A stretch of DNA of 64,000 bases, from positions 12,707,001 through 12,771,000 of the forward strand of contig NC_088922.1 of assembly GCF_038396675.1 (NCBI RefSeq), read 5' to 3'. The position numbers and the translations under genes are program-made. Source of the stretch: Hydra vulgaris. Taxonomy: Eukaryota > Cnidaria > Hydrozoa > Anthoathecata > Hydridae. Each line of letters starts with the position of its first letter. Within the stretch, counting starts at the first letter, position 1. This document shows, one piece after another, positions 33,270 through 50,914 of the stretch. The notes beneath the pieces were generated by a model. It was not told the origin of the DNA. It saw nothing but the letters and a program-made list of their open reading frames with translations, and did no database searches.

Positions 33270-34503
33270 CTTAGGTCGTTAGGAAAGTTTGTAGAACTCC
33301 CCTATTAAAAAAAAAGAAGAGTTTTTTAAAATTCTTTTTTATCAAATGTTCAAAATAATGTCCATCGTTATCTATACAAAGTTGCGTCCTTTCAAGCCAT
33401 TTTATAAACGCTTTTTTATACTCTTCTTTGGGTATACTTTGAAGTAGCTTCGTTATACAAATTTTTTTGACTTTTGACGTCAGTATCGTCCTCAAGATTT
33501 TTTTTTATCAAGTCGAACAGCCAATAATCGGATGGAGCTAAGTCTGGTGAGTATGGTGGGTGGCGAATTATTGTAATTCCTCCTTGGTTTAGACAATTTG
33601 TGACGGTTTCAGTCACATGGGATCCAGCGTTATCATGGAGAAATTTGAAATTTTGAGTGCCTGTTTTAGGTCTTTGCTTATTTATTTCGCATATAAGAGG
33701 TTTCAAACAAATTTTTATATAATATTTGCTAGTAATGGTGTCTCCCTTTTCAACATAACCCAAATGAACAACACCTGTTGTTTTGAAGAAGATGTAGAAC
33801 ATGTTTTTCAGCAACCCAACTAGCATTAGCCGACTTGTGTCCAACTTGTCTCAAATAAAACCACGACTCACCCCCTGTAATAATATCACATAGTCTCCAT
33901 GGTCCGTTTCTGAAAAGGGCTAAATTTTCCTTACATGCCTTAACTCTATTCATGCGAATTTGATCGGATAACTCGTGGGGTATCTAACGTGATGTTAGTT
34001 TTCTTTTTTTAAGTGCGTTGTGAATGATTTCGTTGATTGTAAAACGATTAATCGATGTCAGGGCTTCAATTATATCATGTGTTGAATGCGGGTTTTCCTC
34101 AATAATGGCTCGCACACGTTCAATATTTTCAGCTGTATACGTGGTTCGAGGGTGCCCTGAGCGAGGATCATCTTTGAGACTTTTTCTACCATCTTTAAAT
34201 TAAGTAGCCCACTTGGCAACTGTAATATATTTTGGAGCTTGGTTACGATGAACAAAAACCAACTCATCAGATATGGCTTGTGCTGAAACTCCAAGTAGAG
34301 CACGGGTTTTAATATATGCTTCATATTCAAATTTTTCTATTTTAAAATGTTTTAACGTATATAAAAAAATTTAAATAAATTTTTAATAAACATTCAAAAT
34401 ATTTCAACAAGCACTTAAAATGTTAATTAAACACAGTTTAATTATTTCCTGTCTCCTTGTATCGTTACAGATTAAGTTCTACGAACTTTCCTAACAACCT
34501 AAG
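33270..34503 (-). mobile_element. mariner element, dead copy, TA target duplication
   Basis: Inverted repeats CTTAGGTCGTTAGGAAAGTT (left) and CTTAGGTTGTTAGGAAAGTT (right end reversed) extend to about 29 bp with two differences and are flanked by TA (33268-33269; 34504-34505). Length 1234 bp is normal for mariner. Inserted in the hAT element. Confidence 0.92.
33285..34350 (-). pseudogene. mariner transposase, broken and lacking the first catalytic Asp
   Basis: The helix-turn-helix part is at about 34330-34000, with ENIERVRAIIEENPHST-like residues out of frame with the listed pieces. The DDD domain shows ITGGESWFYL at about 33883-33855, where the catalytic Asp is Gly (codon 33870-33872), then LHDNAGSH near 33640 and YSPDLAPSDYWLFDLI near 33560, both with their Asp. 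The C-terminus has ERTQLCIDNDGHYFEHL near 33380-33340. At least three frame changes are present. Confidence 0.88.
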
Positions 34504-34529
34504 TATTTTCCGGTCATATTGCTTGAGTT

Positions 34530-35640
34530 AATATAAGACTGGCTTCTGCAGTTGCTGATTTCCAAGTTCAATTTTATGTTAAAAAAGTCCACGGTTGCAT
34601 TTGCTAAATTTTCCCCGGTGTGATTATTGATGTGAATAAAGTTGACAAATCTTTCAATAGGCTTAATAGAAACTTAATCAAAGTACCTCAAGATCACACA
34701 TAGTTGATCTTTGTGACTCCCAGCAGGTGTTAAATCTACTGATAATCCATAATACTTAGATTTTAAAACATCGTTGCTGATTGATTGCAAAACTTTTCTT
34801 GCCATCAAAACGGTTAATTCAAAAAATGTACTTTTTGAGAGGTAGTTTGTTTTTCCAGAACCACTGTCACCATAGTTTTTTATGTGTTTAGCCAATAAAG
34901 GATTAAACTGAGCAATCAACTCAACCAGACCAATAAAATTCCCGTTGCTCTCAGACCCAAGTTTTTCATTTGAACCTCTAAAAGCTAAGTTTCTTTCGAT
35001 CAATGTGCAAATTACACCTATAACTCTTACAATCTCTCTTCAGTAGTTTTTTTCTTTGCGAATTTCGTTGAGAAGTCGATCCTTTAAAAAAACCTTGTTA
35101 TTTTTTCTGTGAAAGTATGCTAATGAAGCTTTTCTGTGGTCTGATGAGTGTTCCTGCCCCTGAATTGATCACCCTGAATTTTTCCAATCTTTATATCCCG
35201 TTTAAGCTAAAGCACATTTTGAGGGTTCAAAAAGCTTGCAGACAATACAGAATAAACAACCAAATGCTGGGGAATATATGACCCATTTTCAATTAAAGGT
35301 TTCACCATTTACTTTTTTCCCCATTAACAAGCTTTTTGAGCAATATCGATCGCGATCTTGATACATCATTTTAGAGGATATAAAGTCATAATCTGCATTT
35401 TGACATTTTAACAAAGCGTTCTCTATCCAAAATTGTATATCCTCAGTTGAAAGAATTTCCCAAAGTCCTGGATCACCTTTCCTATTCAATGGAAAATCGA
35501 TAGGGAAACATACTCTCTCCTTATTGAGTTCTGATTGCTCATTTAAAGTTTGAGTTTCATTAATTGAGTCCTCTACAAAATCCAATATTTTTGCCTCTTT
35601 ACTTATGCCACAGTTTGCAAGATTAGCTGAAGTTGGTGAA
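34530..35640 (-). pseudogene. hAT transposase N-terminal part (TTF zinc finger, DUF4371-like)
   Basis: Frame 35585-35289 encodes DPGLWEILSTEDIQFWIENA followed by YSKSLLMGKKVNGETF, the typical lead-in to the TTF-type zinc finger of this group. After stops, 35003-34674 encodes RNLAFRGSNEKLGS, NPLLAKHIKNYGDSGSGKTN, and YYGLSVDLTPAGSHKDQLCV, with the first catalytic Asp (VDLT). These match the DUF4371 block of ZMYM1-like hAT transposases. Stops and shifts separate the pieces, so it is dead. Confidence 0.75.
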
Positions 35641-36982
<1,342 letters not shown>

Positions 36983-37002
36983 TACACATTTATATATACA
37001 TA

Positions 37003-37112
37003 CAGGGGCTAATCTAGAAAAAAAAATTCCCGCCCCAAAGAAATTTAGCGTCAAAAAAAAAAATCCCTAAATACGGTTAATGCTGTTAAAAAAGGTCTAG
37101 AATAGCCCCTGA
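37003..37112. mobile_element. 110-bp MITE
   Basis: Ends CAGGGGCTAATCTAGA and, reversed, CAGGGGCTATTCTAGA. The CAGGGG start suggests a hAT-related non-autonomous element. It lies next to the (TA)n tract. Confidence 0.7.
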
Positions 37113-38640
37113 TATATATAATACTAAATAAGTAACAATTACAAAAAATACACTTTGCCTGATACATAAACAAACATTACGATGCTTCTAAATAAATAAT
37201 AGTCTTATTAACAATATCAATTAAATATATATTACGTTATAATATCAATTTATAAATAATATTTCATTTTTAAATATTCAAAACTTAAATTTTATACTTT
37301 TTCTTGATTTTTTTAATCTTTTTTTCAATTTAGCATGTAGTTGTTCTAAAAACATATAGTATAATGATGTGATTAAATAACATAAATGATATATAAATAT
37401 ATATTATTTAATCTGAAAAAATGCACTTCAAATATAGGCTGTGTCATTTTGTAACTAAAGTCAAAATTCTGGGACATTATACTTTGTAATCTTTGTTATT
37501 TATATCAAATTGATGATGTTTAAAATTTTAGCTTATATCATGCATAACAAGATTACATGGAACTCATTTTTTTTCAATTTTTATGCTCTTATGCGAAAAA
37601 CTTTTTAAATAAACTATGTTAAAAGCAAAATAATATTGAAAGCCTAATAGCCTGGAAAAAAAGTTTTTGTTTGCTAAAAAATGATTTCATTCAAATAATA
37701 ACAATTACAAATCATTATTGCAAAACATAATTGATACACAAAATCATTTTCTCCAATTGTTATTTTGTAACTTTTTGTTTAAATTTTTCTAATTTTTTCC
37801 TTCTGCTAGTGCAAGAACAACTATTTGTTCATCGAAATGCTTATAAAAGTCATTTAACATAGCCTCGTCGCATATTGAAGCAGAAGCTATTACTCTAATT
37901 TTTAGAAACCATGGGGCATACATAAAAGTTACGAAGCTGGCATAATTAAACTTTTTCTTATTGCATTGTACCATGCTGCAAGAATCTAAGTTTCTAAAAA
38001 ATTCTGCCAAGGAAGAATTAACTTAGCCTTAATAACTTGCGACAATCACTTCTAGCAAAGGTTTCATTATGAATTGCACAAGTCATATAAGTTCAAGCTT
38101 TTTTTTAGTTATTATTAATGTATTATTATACATTTACAATAATTAACATGTATTATTATACATTTACAATAACAAAGCAACACAATTTTTTACACGCTAC
38201 TACTAAGGCAATACTTTTAAATTCTAAGCTATAGCAATAATTTCAATCAGAGGTTTGTTGGTTCAAAATAAAATTAAAAGTTAAATTGATATGCTTCATA
38301 AAATTATATTGTTTAACTAATGATTCTCTATTAAATTGTTTTATTAACTAATAAAGTTAAATACATGTTGGTTAAAAGTTAAAATTAAGTTAAGTTTTTA
38401 AATGATGTAGTTTTCTATAACTAAATTTTATCTTACTATTAGGATGTCAACAAATATTATCTTACTGCCAAGATCTTTCTTTAAAGTATATGTCTTTAAA
38501 AAACATTGAGCAATCTAACTGTAAAATACACTATGTAAGCTAGTGTATTCTACAATTTGAGTGCTCAATGTTTTTAAGCCTTACGTTTGCAAGGAAAAAT
38601 TACTTCAACTCTATTTGCATTATTCAATGACTAGATTTGT
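37113..38640. other. Non-coding stretch
   Basis: No gene supported. A 73-codon minus-strand frame at 38010-37789 (MAEFFRNLDSC...) is possibly part of the pseudogene to its right. A hairpin with arms about AAACATTGAGCA lies at 38500-38570. Confidence 0.4.
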
Positions 38641-39060
38641 TCAATGTTGGAGTAAGTTTCTGGCAAATTTTCTGATACCACAACAACAATATATCTCTTG
38701 ACTAGTGTCTTTACCAGTCCTTTGAATGAGAGGTTGATTTTGAGGTGGTAAGCTGCTATCTACTCTTAATGCAGTATAACAATGCTTAGATAAAACTTTA
38801 GAAAACCTTTACCACCATCAATTTCAAGCTTAACAAAATATCCATCAGAAAATTTGCAACTGAATAACTGATACACAAGACTTGACAAATCATTGCATTG
38901 AGCAACATCCCGAACTGTACCAGAATCTCCTTTCCATTGGTAATTTTTAAGCCACTGCGGGTGACTTAGAAGATATTTTTGGTTTAAATTAGTAAAAACA
39001 CTCTAAATATCCTCTTCAGACTGTTTTACTTTCAGCAGGATCATCAGGAAGCTTCTTGAT
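38640..39060 (-). pseudogene. Transposon-protein remnant, minus strand
   Basis: Translating leftwards from about 38990 gives WLKNYQWKGDSGTVRDVAQC, LVYQLFSCKFSDGYFVKLE and IDGGKGFLK, followed by PENYS-type residues in another frame. The DGG motif and its setting resemble uncharacterised transposon-borne proteins common in cnidarian genomes. No frame of 60 codons survives. Assignment is tentative. Confidence 0.35.
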
Positions 39061-39112
39061 AAACCTGCTGAAGGTGAAACAAACTGTAGAAAACATTTTG
39101 ATAAGTGTTTTT

Positions 39113-41040
<1,928 letters not shown>

Positions 41041-41089
41041 AATTAGCAACACCTTTGTAAAATAAAATTTTACAAAGGTGTTGCCAATT
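41041..41089. repeat. 49-bp near-perfect hairpin
   Basis: Arms GCAACACCTTTGTAAAAT / ATTTTACAAAGGTGTTGC with a short AA centre and matching flanks. Confidence 0.9.
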
Positions 41090-41864
41090 TTTATGTATTC
41101 TTTATATGTTTATCTTTTAGAAGGCTTCATAAGTAAAATTCAAAAGTAAATGATAATTAAATCTATATAATTCACTCCAAACAGTTATACATGAAGTCTA
41201 AGATGTAGATGGTGAAGATTTGCTGCACGTCACATCAATCAGAGTAATGTTTGTGATAACATCAAACACCTTATTAGAGTCATGATTTAGTAAATCTTGA
41301 TGAAAAAAACTGTTTGGTAAAAAGACTTTTACCAAAAAAAAATCTCTGTTAAACTTAGAATTATTCAACTGTCTAAAAGATTACTTCTATAAAAAAGGTG
41401 TAGTGCATACACCTCAATGTGTTCTTTTTCATTAATTCTTTGTAAATAAAAAGTTAATTTGTCAATGCAATATATATCAAGTTTAGCCCATTTCAAAAAA
41501 GTGTGATTTTTTTAACAAAATGTAACACTAAGTATTCTAATGCTGAAAGTCCATAAAGTGCGCTTTGAAGTTTAGAGTTGCCAAAATAAGAAAATTTGTT
41601 TTGTCATATATTATACTGCAGAAAAACACTAAAACTAAGGTAAATTGAAAATATTAATTGCTCTGGTTACCAACGAAGTCAGAAGCGATTGCCATAAAAA
41701 CAATGTCAAAAATTGCATGCTGTGTGCATGCAAGTGTTTGTTACCTAAAAATAAAAAAAAAGCGCATTTTCAACTTCCATCAACTAGAAAAAAAGTTGAT
41801 ATTAAAATTTTTAACCTTGATTATAGCCAGTTATGAATTTTTTTTTTTTTTTCAATGAAAAAAT

Positions 41865-42044
41865 TAGGGGTCGTCCACAAATTACGTCACGCTATAAGGG
41901 GCAGGGGGTTTGGTGGTTTTGTGATGACTCGTACAAAACTTGCTTCTAAAGTGTTATAATTTTGAGACAAAGGTAAGGGGGGAGGGGGAAGGAGGGTTAA
42001 AAACGGTCAAAAATTGCCTGACGTTTTTTATGGACGACCCCTTA
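41865..42044. mobile_element. 180-bp MITE with GGGGTCGTCCA ends
   Basis: Left TAGGGGTCGTCCACAAATTA and right (reversed) TAAGGGGTCGTCCATAAAAA; both continue to ACGTCA. Non-coding with G-rich interior. This terminal motif is widespread among animal MITEs; the superfamily is not assigned here. Confidence 0.8.
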
Positions 42045-42980
42045 TCAAAAAACTACATTAGACTTTATATTCATTAGTTAACCGAGAAATTAAATTGACA
42101 TTTAGTTTTGTAATTATTTGCATTATTCCAAGAAAAGTTTATTTTTCAAGTTTTAAAAAATCAAAATCATAAATAATGTAATAAAATTATTATTAGTGAA
42201 TTTTTCAACTCAAGATATTAACTGTTCTAATTAATCAACAAAGAAAATCAGCAATCCTGATTTCAACAATGCTTTGGATTGCATAACTTCTAAAAGTTGT
42301 GTGAAAAATGATATAAAAAGAAAATTTGTGTACAACAAATTTTATTTTTTTATTTTTAAAACCACAGTTACAAAATAAAGTTAAAATTAGCTCATCAGTT
42401 TTTTAAATTTCCATATAAAAAACCATCTGAATGCAGAAAAGAACAATGCATGTGACATCGTGATTTACATGCTCGCAAATGTTCTAGACATGCCAATTTG
42501 AAAAACTTTTTCGACCGTGCAAAGAGTACCTTGGATATGATATACCATAGGAATTTTTTTATGCTGAAGATTTGCAACCCGCTTTTTTTTAGCAAAAGCA
42601 TTAAAAATTTAAAAATCATTAAGTTATTAGCTTTAATCATTAAGATATGATCTTAAACTATTATCTATTACAGGGTTTATTCCTTTGAGGGCCGTAAGGG
42701 TTTTTGTTTGTTTGTTTTTAAGCATACTTGCAAAAACTCTTGATATTGGCAGTCATTCCAGAATACCAAATAAGTAAAATTAGAGAATCCCTGAAGATTG
42801 ACAAAGCAAGAGTTCAATATGAGATTATTATTGATAAAGTTAAAACATGAACTTGGGGACCCATTTTGACAAAAATTTAACTGAAGTCATTAATATATTA
42901 TTTAATTGGTTTTTATATTTGACGTTTTGTAATGTCTTCTTTTTTAACGGTTTGTTTTATGTTATTTTGTAACTTTTATT
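42045..42980. other. Non-coding stretch
   Basis: No gene supported. The 81-codon minus-strand frame at 42640-42395 has no recognisable features. Confidence 0.4.
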
Positions 42981-42985
42981 ATTAC

Positions 42986-43017
42986 CTGATGACGCTGACC
43001 ACAAGAGGTCAGTGAAA
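42986..43017 (+). ncRNA. Hammerhead-ribozyme-like core in a retroelement tail (imperfect)
   Basis: CTGATGA (42986-42992) is followed by a stem GCTGACC ... GGTCAGT with an ACAAGA loop and then GAAA (43014-43017). This matches the hammerhead catalytic core CUGANGA - helix II - GAAA, known at the ends of Penelope-like elements. An extra C separates the core from helix II, and helices I and III are weak. Likely degenerate. Confidence 0.3.
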
Positions 43018-43134
43018 TATCTTTAATATATTATTATATAAATATATATTTAAAAATAATTATACGCTGCCATTTCATTGAAATCAACTTATATATTATA
43101 AACATATCGTATAACAAGAATATGATTTTTTTTT

Positions 43135-43137
<3 letters not shown>

Positions 43138-43210
<73 letters not shown>
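43138..43210. repeat. (TA)n tract, left part
   Basis: About 36 units, cut by the mariner at 43211. Confidence 0.95.
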
Positions 43211-45395
<2,185 letters not shown>

Positions 45396-46295
45396 TTAAT
45401 GTGTTTCTTTTTTTTTTGTTGTTGAATAAAACGTTGGCTGCTTAGTTATTGTTTTGTTTGATGGAACCTTACTTTTGATATGTAATTCATTTTGCTTATT
45501 TGTTGTTAGGCTTAAGAAAGCATTTTTAGCTAATGATATATTTTTCTGTAAGGTCTGCAAACTATCCTCATCTGATATTGAACTAAGGGATACTAAATTA
45601 GCTAGATCCTTTAAATTTTTAATAATGCTATCTTTTAAAATGTTAATATCTGCAGGTTCACAACCTTTTATAATTTTGCAGTCCAATTCAATTGAAGATG
45701 ATGGCAAATAGAGAGGTATAGTTGTTGTAGGTATACTAAGATTACTATGACGATGCACTAAATGGATATGTTTACATGGAATATTTTTAGTTAGGAAATC
45801 CATACAGTCACAACTATATAAATGAGTACACACTTTACATTCTGGACATTCAGTGAAACATTCAGTGATGTCACACAATTTTTGGTGTATTACAACTCTG
45901 TAATGGTAAGCATTTGTTTCAGATGCTATTAGCCAGGCTACTTTATCGTCCTTAGTAAAACTTTCACATAGTTGTAGGCTTGCAATGTGTCTATAGTGCA
46001 CCATTTTTATTTTATAGCTAATCTTTGCTTTTGTTAATTTTGTTATTCTTTCATACACTTTGTCTCTTTTAAACTTTAACAAAGCGAACAAGCAATTATT
46101 AATTCTTTTATTATGCTTACCTTGCAGGTAACTGTACTTAAAAACTTTGTGGAAAGATTCCATATACATATTAGTATTTATACCATGACCCATACGATAA
46201 CAGAATGCCCATATATGTTTATTATTAACCCAATATTTTTCAAAGTATTCAGCGAACATTTGTGTCAAAACTGAAGATTGCAAGTAACCCATCAA
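45396..46295 (-). CDS. MULE transposase C-terminal part with SWIM zinc finger, 299 codons
   Basis: A long open frame. The first half is helical (YFEKYWVNNKHIWAFCYRMG, NTNMYMESFHKVFKYSYLQG) and contains the late catalytic-core helix with Glu. Then CTHLYSCDCMDFLTKNIPCK HIH forms a CxCxnCxH SWIM finger (about residues 160-185), a DNA- or protein-binding zinc module of MULE transposases. The C-terminal 110 residues are polar and low complexity. It continues the broken core at 46563-46300. Being open for 300 codons it is the best preserved part. Confidence 0.8.
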   Translation of the reverse strand: MMGYLQSSVLTQMFAEYFEKYWVNNKHIWAFCYRMGHGINTNMYMESFHKVFKYSYLQGKHNKRINNCLFALLKFKRDKVYERITKLTKAKISYKIKMVHYRHIASLQLCESFTKDDKVAWLIASETNAYHYRVVIHQKLCDITECFTECPECKVCTHLYSCDCMDFLTKNIPCKHIHLVHRHSNLSIPTTTIPLYLPSSSIELDCKIIKGCEPADINILKDSIIKNLKDLANLVSLSSISDEDSLQTLQKNISLAKNAFLSLTTNKQNELHIKSKVPSNKTITKQPTFYSTTKKKETH

Positions 46296-46562
46296 TGATT
46301 TTAAATAGTCATCAAATAGGTTTTTATCACTTAGCTGTAAAAAAAATCTTATTCGCTTTTATATATCTGCTTCCATTTCAAGATTGTGTACTTTTTTATG
46401 CAATTCTTCTCTCCATGCTTTATCAACATGCCAGTTACACCAGAATTTCAAAGGCACACATAAGTAAACATCACAAAATGCTTAGTATTGGGATGCCAAA
46501 TCACTCATTACCCATTTTGGACAAAAACTTCCAGAATGTTCATGTAATTTTATTAAAAAAAT

Positions 46563-47022
46563 TTAAAAAAATCTAAATGAATCACTGTTTGCTGTACACC
46601 ATCCAACAGGTTGCCCCTCACCTAATTTATCTACAACTAATATTGAAGTGAGAAGAAAATTATATGCATTTGTGCCATGCGTAGAATCAATACAAACACC
46701 ATTTTTTCCAAATTGTTGCAGCATTTTTTTTTGATGTTCTGTTTGCATTATAATTATAAAGTCTGATTCTTTAAATGTATAAACATGTATCTAACTCACC
46801 CTGTAGTTTATAATATAAAACAGGACTATTTCCCTTCATTTGCCATTCTTTTAGCCAAATTGCAACATTGTCTTGATCATTGGTATTAAGTTGTATAGAC
46901 TTAATGTTGAATGCTTTCTCTAGGTTTTTGATACCTTGACGCTGGGCTAAATGTAACCTGGATTGAACACAACTTGTTTCATCTCTAATATCATCTAGGA
47001 TTCTATTTTTGGTTACACCCAT
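46563..47022 (-). pseudogene. MULE transposase DDE core, broken
   Basis: Frame 47022-46771 gives GVTKNRILDDIRDETSC and LHLAQRQGIKNLEKAF. Frame 46748-46563 gives the diagnostic GVCIDSTHGTNAYNFLLTSI with the first catalytic Asp, then VVDKLGEGQPVGWCTANSD. The next block (about 46540-46430) is frameshifted: FCPKWVMSDLASQY holds a second Asp. Stops and shifts between pieces show decay. Confidence 0.8.
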
Positions 47023-47430
47023 TTTAAGTTTGCTAGCAATTTCTTGCCTTTAAAAACTTGATAGAGAAATATGTTCAATTCCATTTTTATGTCTATAGTG
47101 TGAATAATAAGCATTAACAATAACATGTCCATCTACGGTTTGGGTAACTTTAAGTGTGGACGTGCAATTTTTAGCAATTTTTCGAGTACCTATTAAGTAG
47201 ATATTTGAGATCATATAGATTAAAATAATATTTGTATATCATATATATATATATAATACATAAGAGTTTTTAGATGTTTACATTAGGTATTCTAATATTA
47301 TTTGAAATAAATAATGTATTTAACAAAAATTTAATAAGAAAGTGGTCACTGAATTAAGTCTTATAACAGTAATTAGATAAACAATGCTAATAAATTAAAA
47401 TTTGTGGCAAATACAAATAATTTTCTTCTT

Positions 47431-47694
47431 CTAAATATCGCTATTTACTTGATACATACCACTAATTTTAACTAGTTTTTTCTTCGCAATCCATTTAAAA
47501 AATCCACTTCTGTTGCATTGATAGTATGATACTTTCCTACCATCTTTATCAATCTTTTCACCAGAAGGTAAAACATATTGTGTTGCATTATTACTTTCAA
47601 TATCTGATTTCCACATTTCAAATTCTAAAAAATTATTAACAAAAATTAAATAATCACTACAAGACAAAAAAGGAGAAAATGAATTTGAAAACAA
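47431..47694 (-). CDS. Zinc-finger exon of the MULE (FLYWCH/WRKY-GCM-like)
   Basis: An 87-codon open frame with FEMWKSDIESNNATQYVLPS, then KVSYYQCNRSGFFKWIAKKK. The YYxCNRSG motif is that of the zinc-binding domain preceding MULE DDE cores. The flanks look like intron borders but exact splice sites are not certain. It probably binds the element's terminal repeats. Confidence 0.6.
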   Translation of the reverse strand: MFSNSFSPFLSCSDYLIFVNNFLEFEMWKSDIESNNATQYVLPSGEKIDKDGRKVSYYQCNRSGFFKWIAKKKLVKISGMYQVNSDI

Positions 47695-47949
47695 TTATCA
47701 TTGTGTAACAACTTACATAAAAAAAATTCATAACATCAACAGCAACTGGACTAAAACATAGGCAATAAATATTTTTTAGAACCTATTCATGTTAGTAATT
47801 ATGTTTGAAATTATTACAAATTCAAAATCATTTTTACGACACATAATCACAAACATATAAAAAAAATTCTCTATTTGACCATTATTTATCATACAGTTAA
47901 AGTAATCATATTTTAAGCAAGAGATTGCACATACTATTATGGTAATAAC

Positions 47950-48699
47950 TCAACAAATATTTCCACATGTCTGCATGGGATAATTTTCTTTGCAAAAAGA
48001 ACTGCATTTTTTAACTCCATTCATATGTGTCTTTGGATCATGACAATAAGTGATAATAAAGCTTTTGCTTATGTGATACAATTTTCTGAATAATAATTTA
48101 ACTTTAGTTAAAAAATTATCTGGAGCTGTCCATCCTAAATAATCTCCATAGTAAAAATTACCTTCAATACTATTATAAACTGCAAGTGTCCAGTGGCAAC
48201 CTGCATTTAAATCTGTGCCAGAAAATGTTTTCTCATTGTTTCCTCCAACATTTATAATAAAAATCAGCTTTTCAGGGAGAACAGTTATTCTTGATACATA
48301 ATGCTCAATATTTCCTAAAAAGTTAAAATAAATTACCTTTGAATAGCCTTGATTAGAGTTTAAAATGCTAGAAATTTGCAGCATATGATCTGATGAAAGC
48401 CATCTAGCACAACATAACTCAGCTAAAATATTAGGGTTTATTCCATATTCTGGTATTTCTTTGTTAGCTGGCCTTCTAAAAAGCACTTCTTTGAATTTTT
48501 CTATTAAATTTTGAGAAGGAAAAATACTGATTGATTTTGGTAATAACTTGGGAGAATTAAACCATGTTAACTCTCGATCAACTGCTAGCTTCATTTCTTG
48601 AACCCTATGAAGAGCTATTAGATGCTGAACACTTTCATACATGAACTTTCCTAGATTGCATTCTATATAATGGATTACACTCGCAATATTATTGCGCAT
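47950..48699 (-). CDS. Ulp1-like (C48) cysteine protease segment
   Basis: An open frame of 249 codons. The C-terminal part has the C48 layout: His in AGCHWTLAVY, Asp in YYGDYLGW and, at the very end, MQTCGNIC, with Gln and a Cys six residues later as in Ulp1 proteases. Such enzymes cleave SUMO-like conjugates. The frame ends right at that Cys where the family normally continues with Gly, so either an intron begins here or the gene is truncated. The N-terminal 120 residues are helical, with LFRRPANKEIPEYGINPNIL and WLSSDHMLQI, the latter a normal lead-in to this protease fold. The initiator ATG lies inside a palindrome (48691-48728). Confidence 0.65.
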   Translation of the reverse strand: MRNNIASVIHYIECNLGKFMYESVQHLIALHRVQEMKLAVDRELTWFNSPKLLPKSISIFPSQNLIEKFKEVLFRRPANKEIPEYGINPNILAELCCARWLSSDHMLQISSILNSNQGYSKVIYFNFLGNIEHYVSRITVLPEKLIFIINVGGNNEKTFSGTDLNAGCHWTLAVYNSIEGNFYYGDYLGWTAPDNFLTKVKLLFRKLYHISKSFIITYCHDPKTHMNGVKKCSSFCKENYPMQTCGNIC

Positions 48700-48728
48700 A
48701 GATAGTTTATTGGCTATCTATGCGCAAT
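48691..48728. repeat. 38-bp hairpin at the Ulp1-like start
   Basis: Perfect 15-bp arms ATTGCGCATAGATAG / CTATCTATGCGCAAT with an 8-base loop. Confidence 0.9.
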
Positions 48729-50385
<1,657 letters not shown>

Positions 50386-50822
50386 GTGTGCAGCAAGTAG
50401 TCGAACTTGCAAAAAAATGTACAGCGAGTAGTCGAACTTGCAAAAAAATGTACAGCGAGTAGTCGAACTTGCAAAAAAAAATTACAGCGAGTAGTGGAAC
50501 TTGCAAAAAAAATGTACAGGGAGTAGTGGAACTTGCAAAGATATGTACACGGAGTTGTGGAACTTGCAAAAAAAATGTACAGCAAGTAGTGGAACTTGCA
50601 AAAAAAATTTACAGCAAGTAGTGGAACTTGCAAAAAAAATTACAGGGAGTAGTGGAACTTGCAAAAAAAATTTACAGCGAGTCGTGGAACTTGCAAAGAT
50701 ATGTACACGGAGTTGTGGAACTTGCAAAAAAATTTACAGCGAGTAGTGGAACTTGCACAAAAAAAATTACAGCAAGTAGTAGAACTTGTAAAAATATAAA
50801 GCGAGTAGTGGAACTTGCAATT
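50386..50822. repeat. 31-bp minisatellite, about 14 units
   Basis: Unit consensus ACAGCGAGTAGTGGAACTTG CAAAAAAAATK (written in two parts). The variant unit ACACGGAGTTGTGG occurs at about 50545 and 50702, each time after a unit ending AAAGATAT, giving a five-unit higher-order period of about 157 bp. Units have no unique spacers. Confidence 0.95.
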
Positions 50823-50914
50823 TTTTTGATAGACGGGTCTAGCTTACATTCACGTCGTGTCTATTGTTAACAATGATTCTTATATAGTTTCATTAAGGGA
50901 AATTAACATCTTAA
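50823..50914. other. Short spacer
   Basis: Nothing recognised. Confidence 0.4.

Larger units (their letters stand above)
31998..35640 (-). mobile_element. hAT-type (ZMYM/TTF zinc-finger) element, decayed, split by a mariner
   Basis: Transposase pieces on the minus strand run from a TTF-type zinc-finger region (about 35585) to the hAT dimerisation end (about 32210). The left edge at about 31998 reads CAGAGCGGGCTTTACCG then TTAGGGGCCCTAGGC, typical of hAT ends. I found no matching right end, so that boundary is uncertain. A mariner (33270-34503) sits inside. Confidence 0.65.
45396..48699 (-). mobile_element. MULE-type transposon unit with Ulp1-like and SWIM segments
   Basis: Pieces on the minus strand from 48699 leftwards: Ulp1-like protease, zinc-finger, transposase DDE core and SWIM finger. 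This set occurs in Mutator-like elements. Termini were not identified, so the coordinates only bound the coding part. Confidence 0.7.

Noticed and set aside
50386-50822. CRISPR-like array
   Set aside because: Units are contiguous with no unique spacers and the DNA is eukaryotic; it is a minisatellite.
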